From: DATKRB01 sp036501425
GTDB taxonomy: Bacteria; Actinomycetota; Acidimicrobiia; Acidimicrobiales; RAAP-2
Direction: 5' to 3'
Length of the DNA stretch: 64,000 nucleotides
Assembly (NCBI GenBank): GCA_036501425.1
Contig: DASYAI010000041.1
Coordinates: 1-64,000, forward strand
In this document: one piece after another, positions 52,608 through 60,924 of the stretch
Numbering within the stretch: the stretch's first letter is position 1
How the letters are laid out: every line of letters begins with the position of its first letter
Made by a program: the position numbers and the translations under genes
Notes under the pieces: model-generated
Seen by the model: the letters and a program-made list of their open reading frames with translations, nothing else
Databases searched by the model: none
What the model was told of the DNA's origin: nothing

Positions 52608-53843
52608 GTGTTGGTGTTCACCTTTCCCGGACAGGGCTCCCAACGGGCCGAGATGGGGCGCCCCTGGGTGGACCATCCGTCGTGGGGGGTGGTCGAAGAG
52701 GCGTCCGAAGCTGCCGGGCGTGACCTGGCCCAGCTGCTGCTCCGAGCGCCCATCGAGACCCTCACGGAAACGGCGAACGCCCAGATGTGCACGTTCGTTC
52801 TCAGCCTGGTCGTGCTCGACGCGGTCGAACGGCTCGGGCTGTCCCCCGGTGCCTGCGCCGGCCACAGCCTGGGCGAGTACACCGCCCTGGTGGCGGCCGG
52901 AGCGGTCACCTTCGGCGACGGTGTCGAGCTGGTGGCCGCCCGGGGCGAGGCCATGAGCCGGGCCACCGCCGACGCGCCGGGCACCATGGCGGCACTGATG
53001 GGCCTGGGCGACGACGATGCCGAGCTGGCGTGCCAGCGGGCCGACGGCGAGGTGTGGGTGGCCAACTACAACGGAACGGGGCAGGTGATCATCGCCGGCC
53101 GCCCCGCTGCGGTGGAGGCTGCCGCGGCGATCGCCCGCGAGCTCGGCGCCCGCAAGGTGGTCCCGCTGCCGGTGGCCGGAGCCTTCCACACCCCGCTGAT
53201 GGGGGGAGCCCAGCCTGCGCTGCGCAAGGCGCTGGACGAGGTGTCCTTCGTCCCCTCCGAGGTGCCGGTGGTCGCCAACGTCGACGCCCTGGCTCACCGG
53301 GACCCGGCCGAGTGGCCGACCCTTCTGGCGGCGCAGCTCTGCCGGCCGGTCCGCTGGCACCAGTCGCTCGGCACCCTCGTCGACCTGGGAGCCCAGGCGC
53401 TGGTCGAGCTCGGCCCCGGCGGCGTGCTGAGCGGCCTGGCGAAGCGCGGCGCTCCGGGTGCCCGGGCGCTGTCGGTCGCCGCGCCCGAGGACCTCGATGC
53501 CCTGATGGACGCCGTCACCGAGCTCGAGCTGGTCAGCGCCCGACCCCGGCGCCACCGGTCGCCGGTCGGCGGCGGTCGCAACTACCTGTCCGACCGCCTC
53601 GTGGTGAGCCCGGCCGCCGGGTCGTTCCGTCCCGCTGGATCGTTGGCCGCCACCGAGGTGGGCTTCGACGGGCCCGGACGACGGGCCCTGGACGTCGGCG
53701 AGGTGGTGGGCTTCGTCGGAGCGCTCGAGGTGCGCACCCCCTTCTCCGGCCACATCGTCCGGTGGTTCGTCGGGGAGGGCGACGCGGTGCGCGACGGGCA
53801 GCCGGTCCTGCGGCTCCGGGCCACCGAGGCCGCCGACGGATGA
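52608..53843 (+). CDS. fabD: Malonyl-CoA:ACP transacylase fused to a lipoyl/biotinyl-like domain
   Basis: 411 residues. Residues 1-310 are FabD: FPGQGSQR (7-13), Ser87 in AGHSLGEYTALVA, an Arg in VAARGEAMS, His194 in VAGAFHTPLM, and VELGPGGVLSGL. It moves malonyl from CoA to ACP. Residues ~324-411 form an extra domain ending GHIVRWFVGEGDAVRDGQPV, a biotinyl/lipoyl-type barrel in which the Lys that would be modified is Leu373 (GALEVRTPFSG). The GTG at 52608 has GGAGG ten bases upstream and gives the normal family N-terminus; a GTG at 52569 is the alternative. It overlaps fabG by four bases. Confidence 0.9.
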   Translation: MLVFTFPGQGSQRAEMGRPWVDHPSWGVVEEASEAAGRDLAQLLLRAPIETLTETANAQMCTFVLSLVVLDAVERLGLSPGACAGHSLGEYTALVAAGAVTFGDGVELVAARGEAMSRATADAPGTMAALMGLGDDDAELACQRADGEVWVANYNGTGQVIIAGRPAAVEAAAAIARELGARKVVPLPVAGAFHTPLMGGAQPALRKALDEVSFVPSEVPVVANVDALAHRDPAEWPTLLAAQLCRPVRWHQSLGTLVDLGAQALVELGPGGVLSGLAKRGAPGARALSVAAPEDLDALMDAVTELELVSARPRRHRSPVGGGRNYLSDRLVVSPAAGSFRPAGSLAATEVGFDGPGRRALDVGEVVGFVGALEVRTPFSGHIVRWFVGEGDAVRDGQPVLRLRATEAADG

Positions 53844-54592
53844 CCGAGGCGTCATCGGCCGGCACCGCGCGCGTGGTGCTGGTCACCGGAGGGTCGCGAG
53901 GGATCGGGGCCGCTTGCGCGGCCTGGTTCGTGGCCAACGGCGACCGGGTGGCCGCCACCTACCGCTCCTCGAGCGTTCCCTCCCTGCCCGCCGGCGCCGA
54001 CGCCGAGCGCTACCTGCCGCTGGCCTGCGACGTCACCGACCCGGCGTCGGTCGACGCCGTGTTCACGGCGGTCGAGGAGGCCTGGGGCCCGGTGGAGGTG
54101 CTGGTGGCCAACGCCGGCATCACCCGTGACGCCCTGCTGCTCCGGATGGACGAGACCGCCTGGCACGACGTCGTCGAAACCAACCTGACCGGGAGCTACC
54201 GGGTGGCCCGTCGGGCGGTCGCCAAGATGGTGCGCCTGCACCGTGGACGGATCGTCTTCGTCTCCTCGGTGGGCGCGTTCATGGGCAACGCGGGGCAGGC
54301 CAATTACGCCGCGTCCAAGGCCGGCCTGGTCGGGATGGCCCGGGCCCTGGCCAGCGAGGTGGCGAGCCGCACCGTGACGGTCAACGTGGTGGCGCCGGGC
54401 ATGGTCGACACCGAAATGGTGGACAAGCTGCCCGAGGAGCGACGCGAGACGATCGTGGGTCGGATCCCCCTGGGCCGGCTGGCCACGGTCGAGGAGGTCG
54501 CCGACGCGGTGGGCTACCTCGCCTCCCCCGGGGCCAGCTACGTCACCGGGGTCGTCCTACCGGTCGACGGCGGCCTGGCGATGGGCCTCTGA
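53840..54592 (+). CDS. fabG: 3-Oxoacyl-ACP reductase
   Basis: 250 residues. It reduces beta-ketoacyl-ACP with NADPH. Seen: VLVTGGSRGIGAA, VANAGITRDALLLRMDE, catalytic Ser in IVFVSSVGAF, Tyr156 and Lys160 in ANYAASKAGLVG, and TVNVVAPGMVDTEM. The ATG overlaps the fabD stop (ATGA), so it is translationally coupled. The ALLLRM motif is shared with true FabG enzymes rather than generic SDRs. acpP follows after about 188 bases. Confidence 0.95.
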   Translation: MTEASSAGTARVVLVTGGSRGIGAACAAWFVANGDRVAATYRSSSVPSLPAGADAERYLPLACDVTDPASVDAVFTAVEEAWGPVEVLVANAGITRDALLLRMDETAWHDVVETNLTGSYRVARRAVAKMVRLHRGRIVFVSSVGAFMGNAGQANYAASKAGLVGMARALASEVASRTVTVNVVAPGMVDTEMVDKLPEERRETIVGRIPLGRLATVEEVADAVGYLASPGASYVTGVVLPVDGGLAMGL

Positions 54593-54780
54593 CGTTCACC
54601 GCGGCCCCTGGGCTCGGGGTACCCTCGAAGGCCGGGATCCGAGCCCCGCGGCGACGCCCCGGCTGTGCCCCGTCCGATGCGACGGCCCGATCCGAACCAG
54701 CCATCCCGAACCAGTCATCCAGCCAGCACCAGCGATCCCGACCAGCGACCGATCCAACACCAGCGACAAGGAGTGGGCCA

Positions 54781-55020
54781 GTGGACAGCGATGCAGCCTT
54801 CGAGAAGTTTCGCGAGAGTGCGGTGGAGGTGCTGCAGGTGCCCGCCGACAAGATCACCCGCGAGGCCAGGCTCGCCGAGGACCTCGATGCCGATAGCCTC
54901 GACCTGGTGGAGCTGGTGATGGCCCTCGAGGAGTCGTTCAACATCACGGTCGAGGAGACCGAGCTCGAGGACATCGAGACGGTCGGGCAGGCCTTCGACC
55001 TCGTCTACGGCAAGCTCTGA
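54781..55020 (+). CDS. acpP: Acyl carrier protein
   Basis: 79 residues, acidic. Ser39 in DADSLDLVELVM is the 4'-phosphopantetheine site, and the four-helix pattern is complete. It starts with GTG after AAGGAG. It carries the growing acyl chain for the enzymes on either side. The 188-base gap before it is C-rich with short direct repeats of ACCAGCGA and may hold its own promoter, as acpP usually needs high expression. Its stop overlaps the fabF start by one base (TGATG). Confidence 0.96.
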   Translation: MDSDAAFEKFRESAVEVLQVPADKITREARLAEDLDADSLDLVELVMALEESFNITVEETELEDIETVGQAFDLVYGKL

Positions 55021-56222
55021 TGCTGCTGGGCACCGGCCGCAACGGATCGATCACCGGCCGCCGGGTGGCCGTCACGGGGTTGGGGGCCGTCTCGTGCTGC
55101 GGGAGCGGCGTCGACGCGTTGTGGGAGGGTCTCCTGCGTCCGTGGCCCGGCGGTCCGCGCCAGGTCAGCGGCTACGACCCGGCGGACTGGTTCGGGCCGA
55201 AGGAAGCCCGGCGGCTCGACCTGTTCGCCCAGTACGCGGTGGTCACCGCGCTCATGGCCGTCGAGGACGCCGGCGATCTTCAGGCCGACCCCGACCGGTC
55301 CGGCGTCATCTTCGCCACCGGCGTCGGTGGCTTCAACACGCTGGTCGAGCAGGTCAACGTCTTCTACGGCAAGGGTGCCAACCGGGTCTCGCCGTTCCTG
55401 GTGCCGATGATGATGGCGAACGCCGGCGCCGCCAACGTCTCGATGCGCATCGGGTGGCACGGACCGTCCGAAAGCATCGTCACCGCGTGCGCCGCCGGCA
55501 CCCACTCGATCGGGGCCGCGGCCCGGCTGGTGGCGTCGGGGCGCTGTGACGTGGCGATCGGCGGGGGCTCCGAGGTGGCCATGCAGGAGGTGGCGGTAGC
55601 TGCCTTCGGCAACATGACCGCCCTGTCGGTCACCGGAATCTCGCGGCCCTTCGACGTGCAGCGCGACGGGTTCGTGATGGGAGAGGGAGCGGCCGCCCTG
55701 GTGCTCGAGGACTGGGACCGGGCGGTCGGCCGCGGGGCGCGCATCTACGCCGAGATCCTGGGTGCCGCCAGCACCGCCGACGCCCACCACATCACCGCGC
55801 CGGAGCCGTCGGGCGCCGGGGCGGTCTCCTGCATGGAGCTGGCGCTGGCCGATGCCGAGCTCGTGGCGTCCGACATCGCCCACATCAACGCCCACGGGAC
55901 CTCCACCCCGCTCAACGACCTGCCCGAGGCCCGGGCCATCAACAAGGTGTTCGGCGAGCCGGGACCGCCGGTGACCTCCACCAAGGGGGTCACCGGGCAC
56001 TGCCTCGGGGCCGCGGGGGCGATCGAGGCGCTGGCGGCGATCCTGGCCATCGACCGCCGGCTCATCCCGCCCACGGCCGGGCTCGAGCAGCTCGATCCGG
56101 AGATCCACCTCGATGTCGTCTACGGCGAGGGGCGGCCGTGGTCTCCGGGTCCGGTCCTCTCCAACTCGTTCGGCTTCGGCGGCCACAACGGCTGCCTGAT
56201 CATCGGCCCCCCCGCAGGCTGA
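55020..56222 (+). CDS. fabF: Beta-ketoacyl-ACP synthase II
   Basis: 400 residues. It condenses malonyl-ACP with acyl-ACP. Seen: VAVTGLGAVSCCGSGVDALW, catalytic Cys157 in IVTACAAGTHSIGAA, His292 in HINAHGTSTPLND, His327 in TGHCLGAAGAIEAL, and the C-terminal NSFGFGGHNGCLI. Complete. Coupled to acpP by a one-base overlap. fabH and acetyl-CoA carboxylase genes, often nearby in actinobacteria, are not in this window. Confidence 0.95.
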   Translation: MLLGTGRNGSITGRRVAVTGLGAVSCCGSGVDALWEGLLRPWPGGPRQVSGYDPADWFGPKEARRLDLFAQYAVVTALMAVEDAGDLQADPDRSGVIFATGVGGFNTLVEQVNVFYGKGANRVSPFLVPMMMANAGAANVSMRIGWHGPSESIVTACAAGTHSIGAAARLVASGRCDVAIGGGSEVAMQEVAVAAFGNMTALSVTGISRPFDVQRDGFVMGEGAAALVLEDWDRAVGRGARIYAEILGAASTADAHHITAPEPSGAGAVSCMELALADAELVASDIAHINAHGTSTPLNDLPEARAINKVFGEPGPPVTSTKGVTGHCLGAAGAIEALAAILAIDRRLIPPTAGLEQLDPEIHLDVVYGEGRPWSPGPVLSNSFGFGGHNGCLIIGPPAG

Positions 56223-56254
56223 GCCGGCTCGGGGCGCCCCGGCGATCAGCCGGC
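56223..56254. terminator. Hairpin between fabF and trpA
   Basis: GCCGGCT and AGCCGGC pair across an inner GC-rich self-complementary stretch (CGGGGCGCCCCG). It spans the gap between the convergent stops and runs into the last bases of trpA. A GC-rich terminator is likely, but it lacks a T-run. Confidence 0.4.
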
Positions 56255-57034
56255 GTCGAGGGCCCGGCGCAGGTCGCCCACGAAACTCGCCGCCCCGTCG
56301 GGTCCCGCGCCCTCGAGCAGTCGCCGCACCAGGGCCGACCCCACGACGACCCCGTCGGCGAACCGGCCGGCCGCGCCGGCCTGCTCGGGCGTCGACACGC
56401 CGACCCCGGCGCACACGGGAAGATCGGTGGCGGCGCGGATCCGACCGACCACCGCTGCCACGTCGTCGGACCGCTCCGGGCGCTCGCCGGTCACCCCCAT
56501 GCGGGCGACGGCGTAAACGAACCCGCGGCACCGGGCGCAGATGGCGGCCACCCGGTCGGGCGGGGTGGAGGGAGCCACCAGCAAGATGGGGTCGACCCCC
56601 GCCTCCTCGGCCTCCTCGCCCCATCCGTCGAGCTCCTCGAGCGGCAGGTCGGGCACGATGGCGCCGCCGATGCCGGCCTCGGCCAGGCGGCGCGCCATGC
56701 GGCGGTGGCCGGCCCGGAACACGACGTTGTAGTAGGTCATGACGGCCAGCGGCACCTCGAGGTGGGCCCCCGCCACGGCGTCGATCAGCCCGCTCGGGGT
56801 GGAGCCCGCCCGCAGGGAGCGCAGGCCGGCCTGCTGGATCACCGGACCGTCCATGACCGGGTCCGAAAACGGGAGCCCGATCTCCACCGCGTCGGCGCCG
56901 GCGGCCGCGACGGCATGGACCACCTCGAGCCAGTCGGGGACCATGCCGGCCATCACGTAGGGGACGAGGAGCTTGGCCCCGCTCGCCGAGCGGGCCCGCA
57001 GGATGGCCTCGAGGCCCCGAGGCGGGGCCGTCAC
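56246..57034 (-). CDS. trpA: Tryptophan synthase alpha subunit
   Basis: 262 residues. It cleaves indole-3-glycerol phosphate to indole and glyceraldehyde 3-phosphate. Seen: LVPYVMAGMVPDW, catalytic Glu in AVEIGLPFSDPVMDGP, catalytic Asp in AIVPDLPLEE, LLVAPSTPPDR and the phosphate loops GVGVSTPEQ and GVVVGSALV. The GTG at 57034 overlaps the trpB stop. It is the last gene of the run. Confidence 0.96.
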   Translation of the reverse strand: MTAPPRGLEAILRARSASGAKLLVPYVMAGMVPDWLEVVHAVAAAGADAVEIGLPFSDPVMDGPVIQQAGLRSLRAGSTPSGLIDAVAGAHLEVPLAVMTYYNVVFRAGHRRMARRLAEAGIGGAIVPDLPLEELDGWGEEAEEAGVDPILLVAPSTPPDRVAAICARCRGFVYAVARMGVTGERPERSDDVAAVVGRIRAATDLPVCAGVGVSTPEQAGAAGRFADGVVVGSALVRRLLEGAGPDGAASFVGDLRRALDAG

Positions 57035-58233
57035 CGGTCGGCGGCGAGCAGGTCGCGCACCTGGGCCACGTCCTTGTCGCCCCGGCCCGACAGGGTGACC
57101 AGCACCGTCGTGCCCTCGGGCAGGCCGGTGCGCGCCTCGCGGATCACCCACGCCAGCGCGTGGGCCGACTCGAGCGCCGGGATGATCCCCTCGGTACGGG
57201 CCAGGAGCGTGAAGGCTTCTACGACCTCGTCGTCATCGGCGCGCTCGTAGGTGGCGCGCCCGACCTCGGCCAGGTGGGCGTGCTCGGGTCCGATACCCGG
57301 GTAGTCGAGCCCGGCCGAGATCGAGTGCGCTTCGAGGATCTGGCCGTCCTCGTCCTGCAGCAGGTGGGAGAGCATCCCGTGGAGGACCCCCGGGATGCCC
57401 TGGGTGATGGCCGATCCCCCGGCCGCCTCGACCCCGACCAGCCGGGCCGACGTGTCCACGAACCCGGCGAAGGTGCCGGCGGCGTTGGAGCCCCCGCCCA
57501 CGCAGGCGACGACCACATCGGGGTCGGCCCCGCCGAGCAGGGCCCGGCACTGGTCGCGCGCCTCGTCGCCGACCACCCGTTGCAGCTCGCGCACCAGGTA
57601 GGGGAACGGGTGGGGCCCCATGACCGAACCGAGGCAGTAGTGGGTGTGGTCGACGGTGGCAACCCAGTCGCGCAGCGCCTCGTTGACGGCGTCCTTCAAC
57701 GTGCGGCTGCCGGCGGTCACCGGGCGGACCTCGGCCCCGAGCAGCTCCATCCGAAAGACGTTGAGCGCCTGGCGCTCAGTGTCCACCTCGCCCATGTAGA
57801 CGGTGCACTCGAGCCCGAACAGGGCCGCCGCGGTGGCGGTGGCGACCCCGTGCTGGCCGGCCCCGGTCTCGGCGACCAGCCGCTGCTTGCCCATCCGCCT
57901 GGCGAGGAGGGCCTGGCCCACCACGTTGTTCAGCTTGTGCGAGCCGGTATGGGCCAGGTCCTCCCGCTTGAGCAGCACCCGGAGACCGAGCTGCTCCGAC
58001 AGGCGCCGGCACTCGGTGACCGGGGTCGGCCGGCCGCCGTAGCTCGACAGGATCTCGTCCAGCGTGGACCGGTACTCCGGATCGGCCCATGCCTGGTCGA
58101 AGGCGACGGCCAGCTCCTGGCAGGCCGGCACCAGAGACTCGGGCACGTAGCGGCCGCCGAAGCTCCCGAAACGGCCGTCGGGCCCGGGGCGACCCATCAG
58201 CCCGGGGCTCGGCCCGGGCGGCGTGGCGGTCAT
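57031..58233 (-). CDS. trpB: Tryptophan synthase beta subunit
   Basis: 400 residues, PLP enzyme joining indole and serine. Seen: FGGRYVPESLVPA, PLP Lys in HTGSHKLNNVVGQ, VAETGAGQHGVATA, the phosphate-binding VACVGGGSNAAGTF, and the C-terminal LVTLSGRGDKDV. Classic TrpB1 type. The ATG at 58233 overlaps the trpF stop by four bases (ATGA), and its own stop overlaps trpA, so the three are translationally coupled. Confidence 0.97.
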   Translation of the reverse strand: MTATPPGPSPGLMGRPGPDGRFGSFGGRYVPESLVPACQELAVAFDQAWADPEYRSTLDEILSSYGGRPTPVTECRRLSEQLGLRVLLKREDLAHTGSHKLNNVVGQALLARRMGKQRLVAETGAGQHGVATATAAALFGLECTVYMGEVDTERQALNVFRMELLGAEVRPVTAGSRTLKDAVNEALRDWVATVDHTHYCLGSVMGPHPFPYLVRELQRVVGDEARDQCRALLGGADPDVVVACVGGGSNAAGTFAGFVDTSARLVGVEAAGGSAITQGIPGVLHGMLSHLLQDEDGQILEAHSISAGLDYPGIGPEHAHLAEVGRATYERADDDEVVEAFTLLARTEGIIPALESAHALAWVIREARTGLPEGTTVLVTLSGRGDKDVAQVRDLLAADR

Positions 58234-58928
58234 CCCTCCATCCAGTCGTAGGGCCCGGGGGGAGCGTCGTCCGGATCGCCCCCCGGTGTGCCGGGGCCGA
58301 CCAGCTGGTCGGCGGCGCGGCGGGCGGCCACGATGAAGTCGCCCACGAGCTTGGGGTCCTTGGTCCCGGGCGAGGCCTCGACGCCGGTCGAGACGTCGAC
58401 CCCGTAGGGGCGGAGGTGGGCCACCGCCTGCGCGACGTTGGTCGGATCCAGTCCGCCGGCGACGATCAGCCTCGACGGGTCCACCACGCCCTCGGCCAGA
58501 CGCCAGTCGAAGACGGCGCCCGACCCCGGGCTGGCGCCGTCGACGAGGAGGTGGTCGGCGCCGTACTCCTCGAACCGGGCGATGTCGGGATCGCCGGCGG
58601 CGAAGGCCTTGATCGTCCGCGCCACCCGTTGGCGGATCCAGCGGGACTGGGTGGCCGGCTCGTGCCCGTGCAGCTGGACCGCCCCCAACCCGATGTGGTT
58701 GGTGATGTCGACGACCCGCTGGGGCGACTCGTCGCGGAACACGCCGACGGTCAGGATGCTCGGCGGCAGCCGCTTGACGATGTCGGCCACGGCGCCCGGC
58801 GCCATCTGCCGGACCGACGGTGCGAGCACGAAGCCCAGAGCATCGGCCCCGAGCCCCACGGCGAGCAGCGCGTCGGCCTCGGAGGTGATCCCGCAGATCT
58901 TCACCATGATCTCGCCGGACGCGACCAT
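58230..58928 (-). CDS. trpF: Phosphoribosylanthranilate isomerase
   Basis: 232 residues. It isomerises PRA to CdRP. Seen: the catalytic Cys in MVKICGITSEADALLA, ALGFVLAPSVRQ, VGVFRDESPQRV, VQLHGHE, LLVDGASPGSGAVFDW (catalytic Asp region), VAGGLDPTNV and the phosphate loop GVDVSTGVEASPGTKD. ATG 58928 gives a normal N-terminus; ATG 58907 directly before the first strand is also possible. The 3' end overlaps trpB. Confidence 0.95.
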   Translation of the reverse strand: MVASGEIMVKICGITSEADALLAVGLGADALGFVLAPSVRQMAPGAVADIVKRLPPSILTVGVFRDESPQRVVDITNHIGLGAVQLHGHEPATQSRWIRQRVARTIKAFAAGDPDIARFEEYGADHLLVDGASPGSGAVFDWRLAEGVVDPSRLIVAGGLDPTNVAQAVAHLRPYGVDVSTGVEASPGTKDPKLVGDFIVAARRAADQLVGPGTPGGDPDDAPPGPYDWMEG

Positions 58929-58944
58929 CGGAGCTCGTCGCCGG

Positions 58945-59766
58945 TCACCCGGCGCCGACACCTGCCGGGGTGCGGCGTCCGACGGGGTGGTCCCCGAGGG
59001 CCGCGACGCTCCGGGAAGGGTCGGCGGAGCGGACCAAGGTCTCCCCCACCAGCACGGCGTCGTAGCCGGCTCGGGCAAGCGAGCGGGCGTCGGACGCGTC
59101 GCGCACGCCGGACTCGGCGATCGCCACGACGTGCTCGGGAATGCGCGGAGCCAGGCGGGCCGCCCGGGCGTGGTCGACGTCGAAGCTGACCAGGTCCCGC
59201 TGGTTCACCCCCACCAGGACCGCCCCGATCCCGAGCGCCCGTTCGAGCTCGGCCTCGTCGTGCACCTCGACCAGGGCGTCGAGCCCGAGGTCGACCGCCA
59301 GCCGGTGGAGCTCGACCAGCTCGTCGTGGGCCAGGGCGGCGACGATGAGCAGGACGGCGTCCGCCCCCATGATCCGGGCATCGAGGACGTCGGCCGCGGC
59401 CACGGTGAAGTCCTTGCGCAGGACGGGCAGGCCGCCGGCCGCCTTCGCCTGGCGGAGGTCCTCGGGCGAGCCGCCGAAGTGGTCCCGGTCGGTGAGCACC
59501 GACAGGCACCGGGCGCCGCCCCGCCGGTAGGCCTGGGCCAGATCCGCCGCCACCAGGTCCGGGGCCAGGTCGCCCCGGGACGGGGACCGCCGCTTGATCT
59601 CGGCGATCACCCCTGAGCCCCGTCCGTCGCCGCCGCGCAACCGGGCGGCGAAGGGCAGCGGCGCCGGCGCCGCCCGGGCGAGATCCCCGAGCGCCCCCAG
59701 GTCGCGCCGATCAGCGGCGGCCGCGGCCCGGTGGGCATCGACGATCGCCGAAAGGTAGGTCGCCAT
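58945..59766 (-). CDS. trpC: Indole-3-glycerol phosphate synthase
   Basis: 273 residues. Ring closure of CdRP to indole-3-glycerol phosphate. Seen: substrate/catalytic Lys in VIAEIKRRSPSRGD, VLTDRDHFGGSPEDL, LPVLRKDFTV, DALVEVHDEAELERAL, VGVNQRDLVSF (catalytic Asn region) and VAIAESGVR. ATG 59766 is used; a codon nine further upstream is possible. trpF begins 16 bases after its stop. About 129 bases separate it from ygfZ. Confidence 0.96.
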   Translation of the reverse strand: MATYLSAIVDAHRAAAAADRRDLGALGDLARAAPAPLPFAARLRGGDGRGSGVIAEIKRRSPSRGDLAPDLVAADLAQAYRRGGARCLSVLTDRDHFGGSPEDLRQAKAAGGLPVLRKDFTVAAADVLDARIMGADAVLLIVAALAHDELVELHRLAVDLGLDALVEVHDEAELERALGIGAVLVGVNQRDLVSFDVDHARAARLAPRIPEHVVAIAESGVRDASDARSLARAGYDAVLVGETLVRSADPSRSVAALGDHPVGRRTPAGVGAG

Positions 59767-59895
59767 GGTCGACCCAGCGTAGCTGGGGGGCACCAGGGCT
59801 CGGCGGAAGGTGGACCGTCGGGTGGGTCGGCCCGTCGGCGGGGCCCCGTGGCTGGGTGGGGCCGTCGGGCCCCGGTACCCGCCGATCGGCTCGGG

Positions 59896-60924
59896 CTAGC
59901 GCAAGGGCAGCGATCGGACGGTCGCCGTCGACGATTCGCCCGACCCGCGGGCCTCGCCGGACCCGTCGGCCGGCCGCAGATCGACCGTCGCCCCGATCTC
60001 CACCGAGCGGTGCACGAAGGCCAGCCCGACCACCGCCTCGAGCGCCGGCGACCAGGCGGCCGAGGTGACCGTGCCGACCGCCTTGTCGGTGACGAGCTCG
60101 GCACCGAGGACCGCCGGCACGGTATCTGCCCCGCCGGCCACCACCACCCCGCAGAGGCGGCGAGGGACCCGGCTGCCCCGGGCGTCGAGCCGGGCCACCA
60201 GCTCCTGGCCGGTGTAGCACCCCTTGTCGAAGCTCACGGTCTCGTCCAGCAGCCCGGTCTCGGCCGGGATCACCCGCCCGCCGCGCAGCTCGTGCCCCAT
60301 CGACGGCACGCCGGCCTCGATGCGGCAGGCCTCCCACGCCCCTTCGCCGCACCACCGCAAACCTGCAATATCCGCCGTCGGGTCTGGGCCGAGGAGATCC
60401 ACCCCGCCCCAGCCGTTGTGGGCGGTCCGGGCGGCGAGCACGACACCCGGCCGGCGCAGGCGGTGCAGCTCGGTCGTCCCGAGCCGCTCGGCGCCGGTGC
60501 CCCGGACCGCTAGGCAGCGCCACGAGATGCGCTCCATCTCGAATTTGGACCGGAGCTTGAACCGGGCCAGTCGCTCGTGGACCGCCTCGCCGTGGCCACC
60601 CTCGCAGTCGACCACGAACGCGTCGTCCTCGACCCGGCTCACCCGGACGACCGCCACGATCTTGCCGTCGGGGGCCAGGAGCAACGAGTCGGCGGCGCCA
60701 CCGATCTCCAGCGGCGCCAGGTCCTGGCTGCACTGCCCCTGCAGGTAGTCGGCGGCATCCGGTCCGGCCAGGCGCACCGCGTCGCGGGGGAGCCGCCGGG
60801 CACCGAGCCCGTGCCGCAGGGCGTCGTAGTCGGCGGCCAAGCTCGAGAGGCTGGGCGTGGACGGCATGGCGGGATCGCCGGTGCTCATGGCGGGATCGCC
60901 GGCGCCGGGATCACCGGTGCTCAT
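59896..60924 (-). CDS. ygfZ: YgfZ/GcvT-like folate-binding Fe-S maturation protein
   Basis: 342 residues. Tetrahydrofolate-binding GcvT-fold protein that supports certain iron-sulfur enzymes. The family signature KGCYTGQE is at 234-241, preceded by IPAETGLLDETVSFD; the N-terminal domain contains ADYLQGQCSQDLAPL. Two short direct repeats at the 5' end place three in-frame ATG codons (positions 1, 13 and 20), so the start is ambiguous; ATG 60924 is the one coupled to the trpE stop (ATGA). It lies inside the trp run, with trpC next. Confidence 0.9.
   Translation of the reverse strand: MSTGDPGAGDPAMSTGDPAMPSTPSLSSLAADYDALRHGLGARRLPRDAVRLAGPDAADYLQGQCSQDLAPLEIGGAADSLLLAPDGKIVAVVRVSRVEDDAFVVDCEGGHGEAVHERLARFKLRSKFEMERISWRCLAVRGTGAERLGTTELHRLRRPGVVLAARTAHNGWGGVDLLGPDPTADIAGLRWCGEGAWEACRIEAGVPSMGHELRGGRVIPAETGLLDETVSFDKGCYTGQELVARLDARGSRVPRRLCGVVVAGGADTVPAVLGAELVTDKAVGTVTSAAWSPALEAVVGLAFVHRSVEIGATVDLRPADGSGEARGSGESSTATVRSLPLR

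Noticed and set aside
50736..53855. Long minus-strand frame of about 1039 codons extending the DUF35 gene upstream
   Set aside because: Only the last 142 residues match a protein family; the rest lies antisense to the thiolase-like and fabD genes.
52608..56222. Polyketide or other specialised-metabolite cluster
   Set aside because: fabD, fabG, acpP and fabF are single-domain primary-metabolism types, and no multimodular synthase, ketoreductase set or tailoring enzyme is present.
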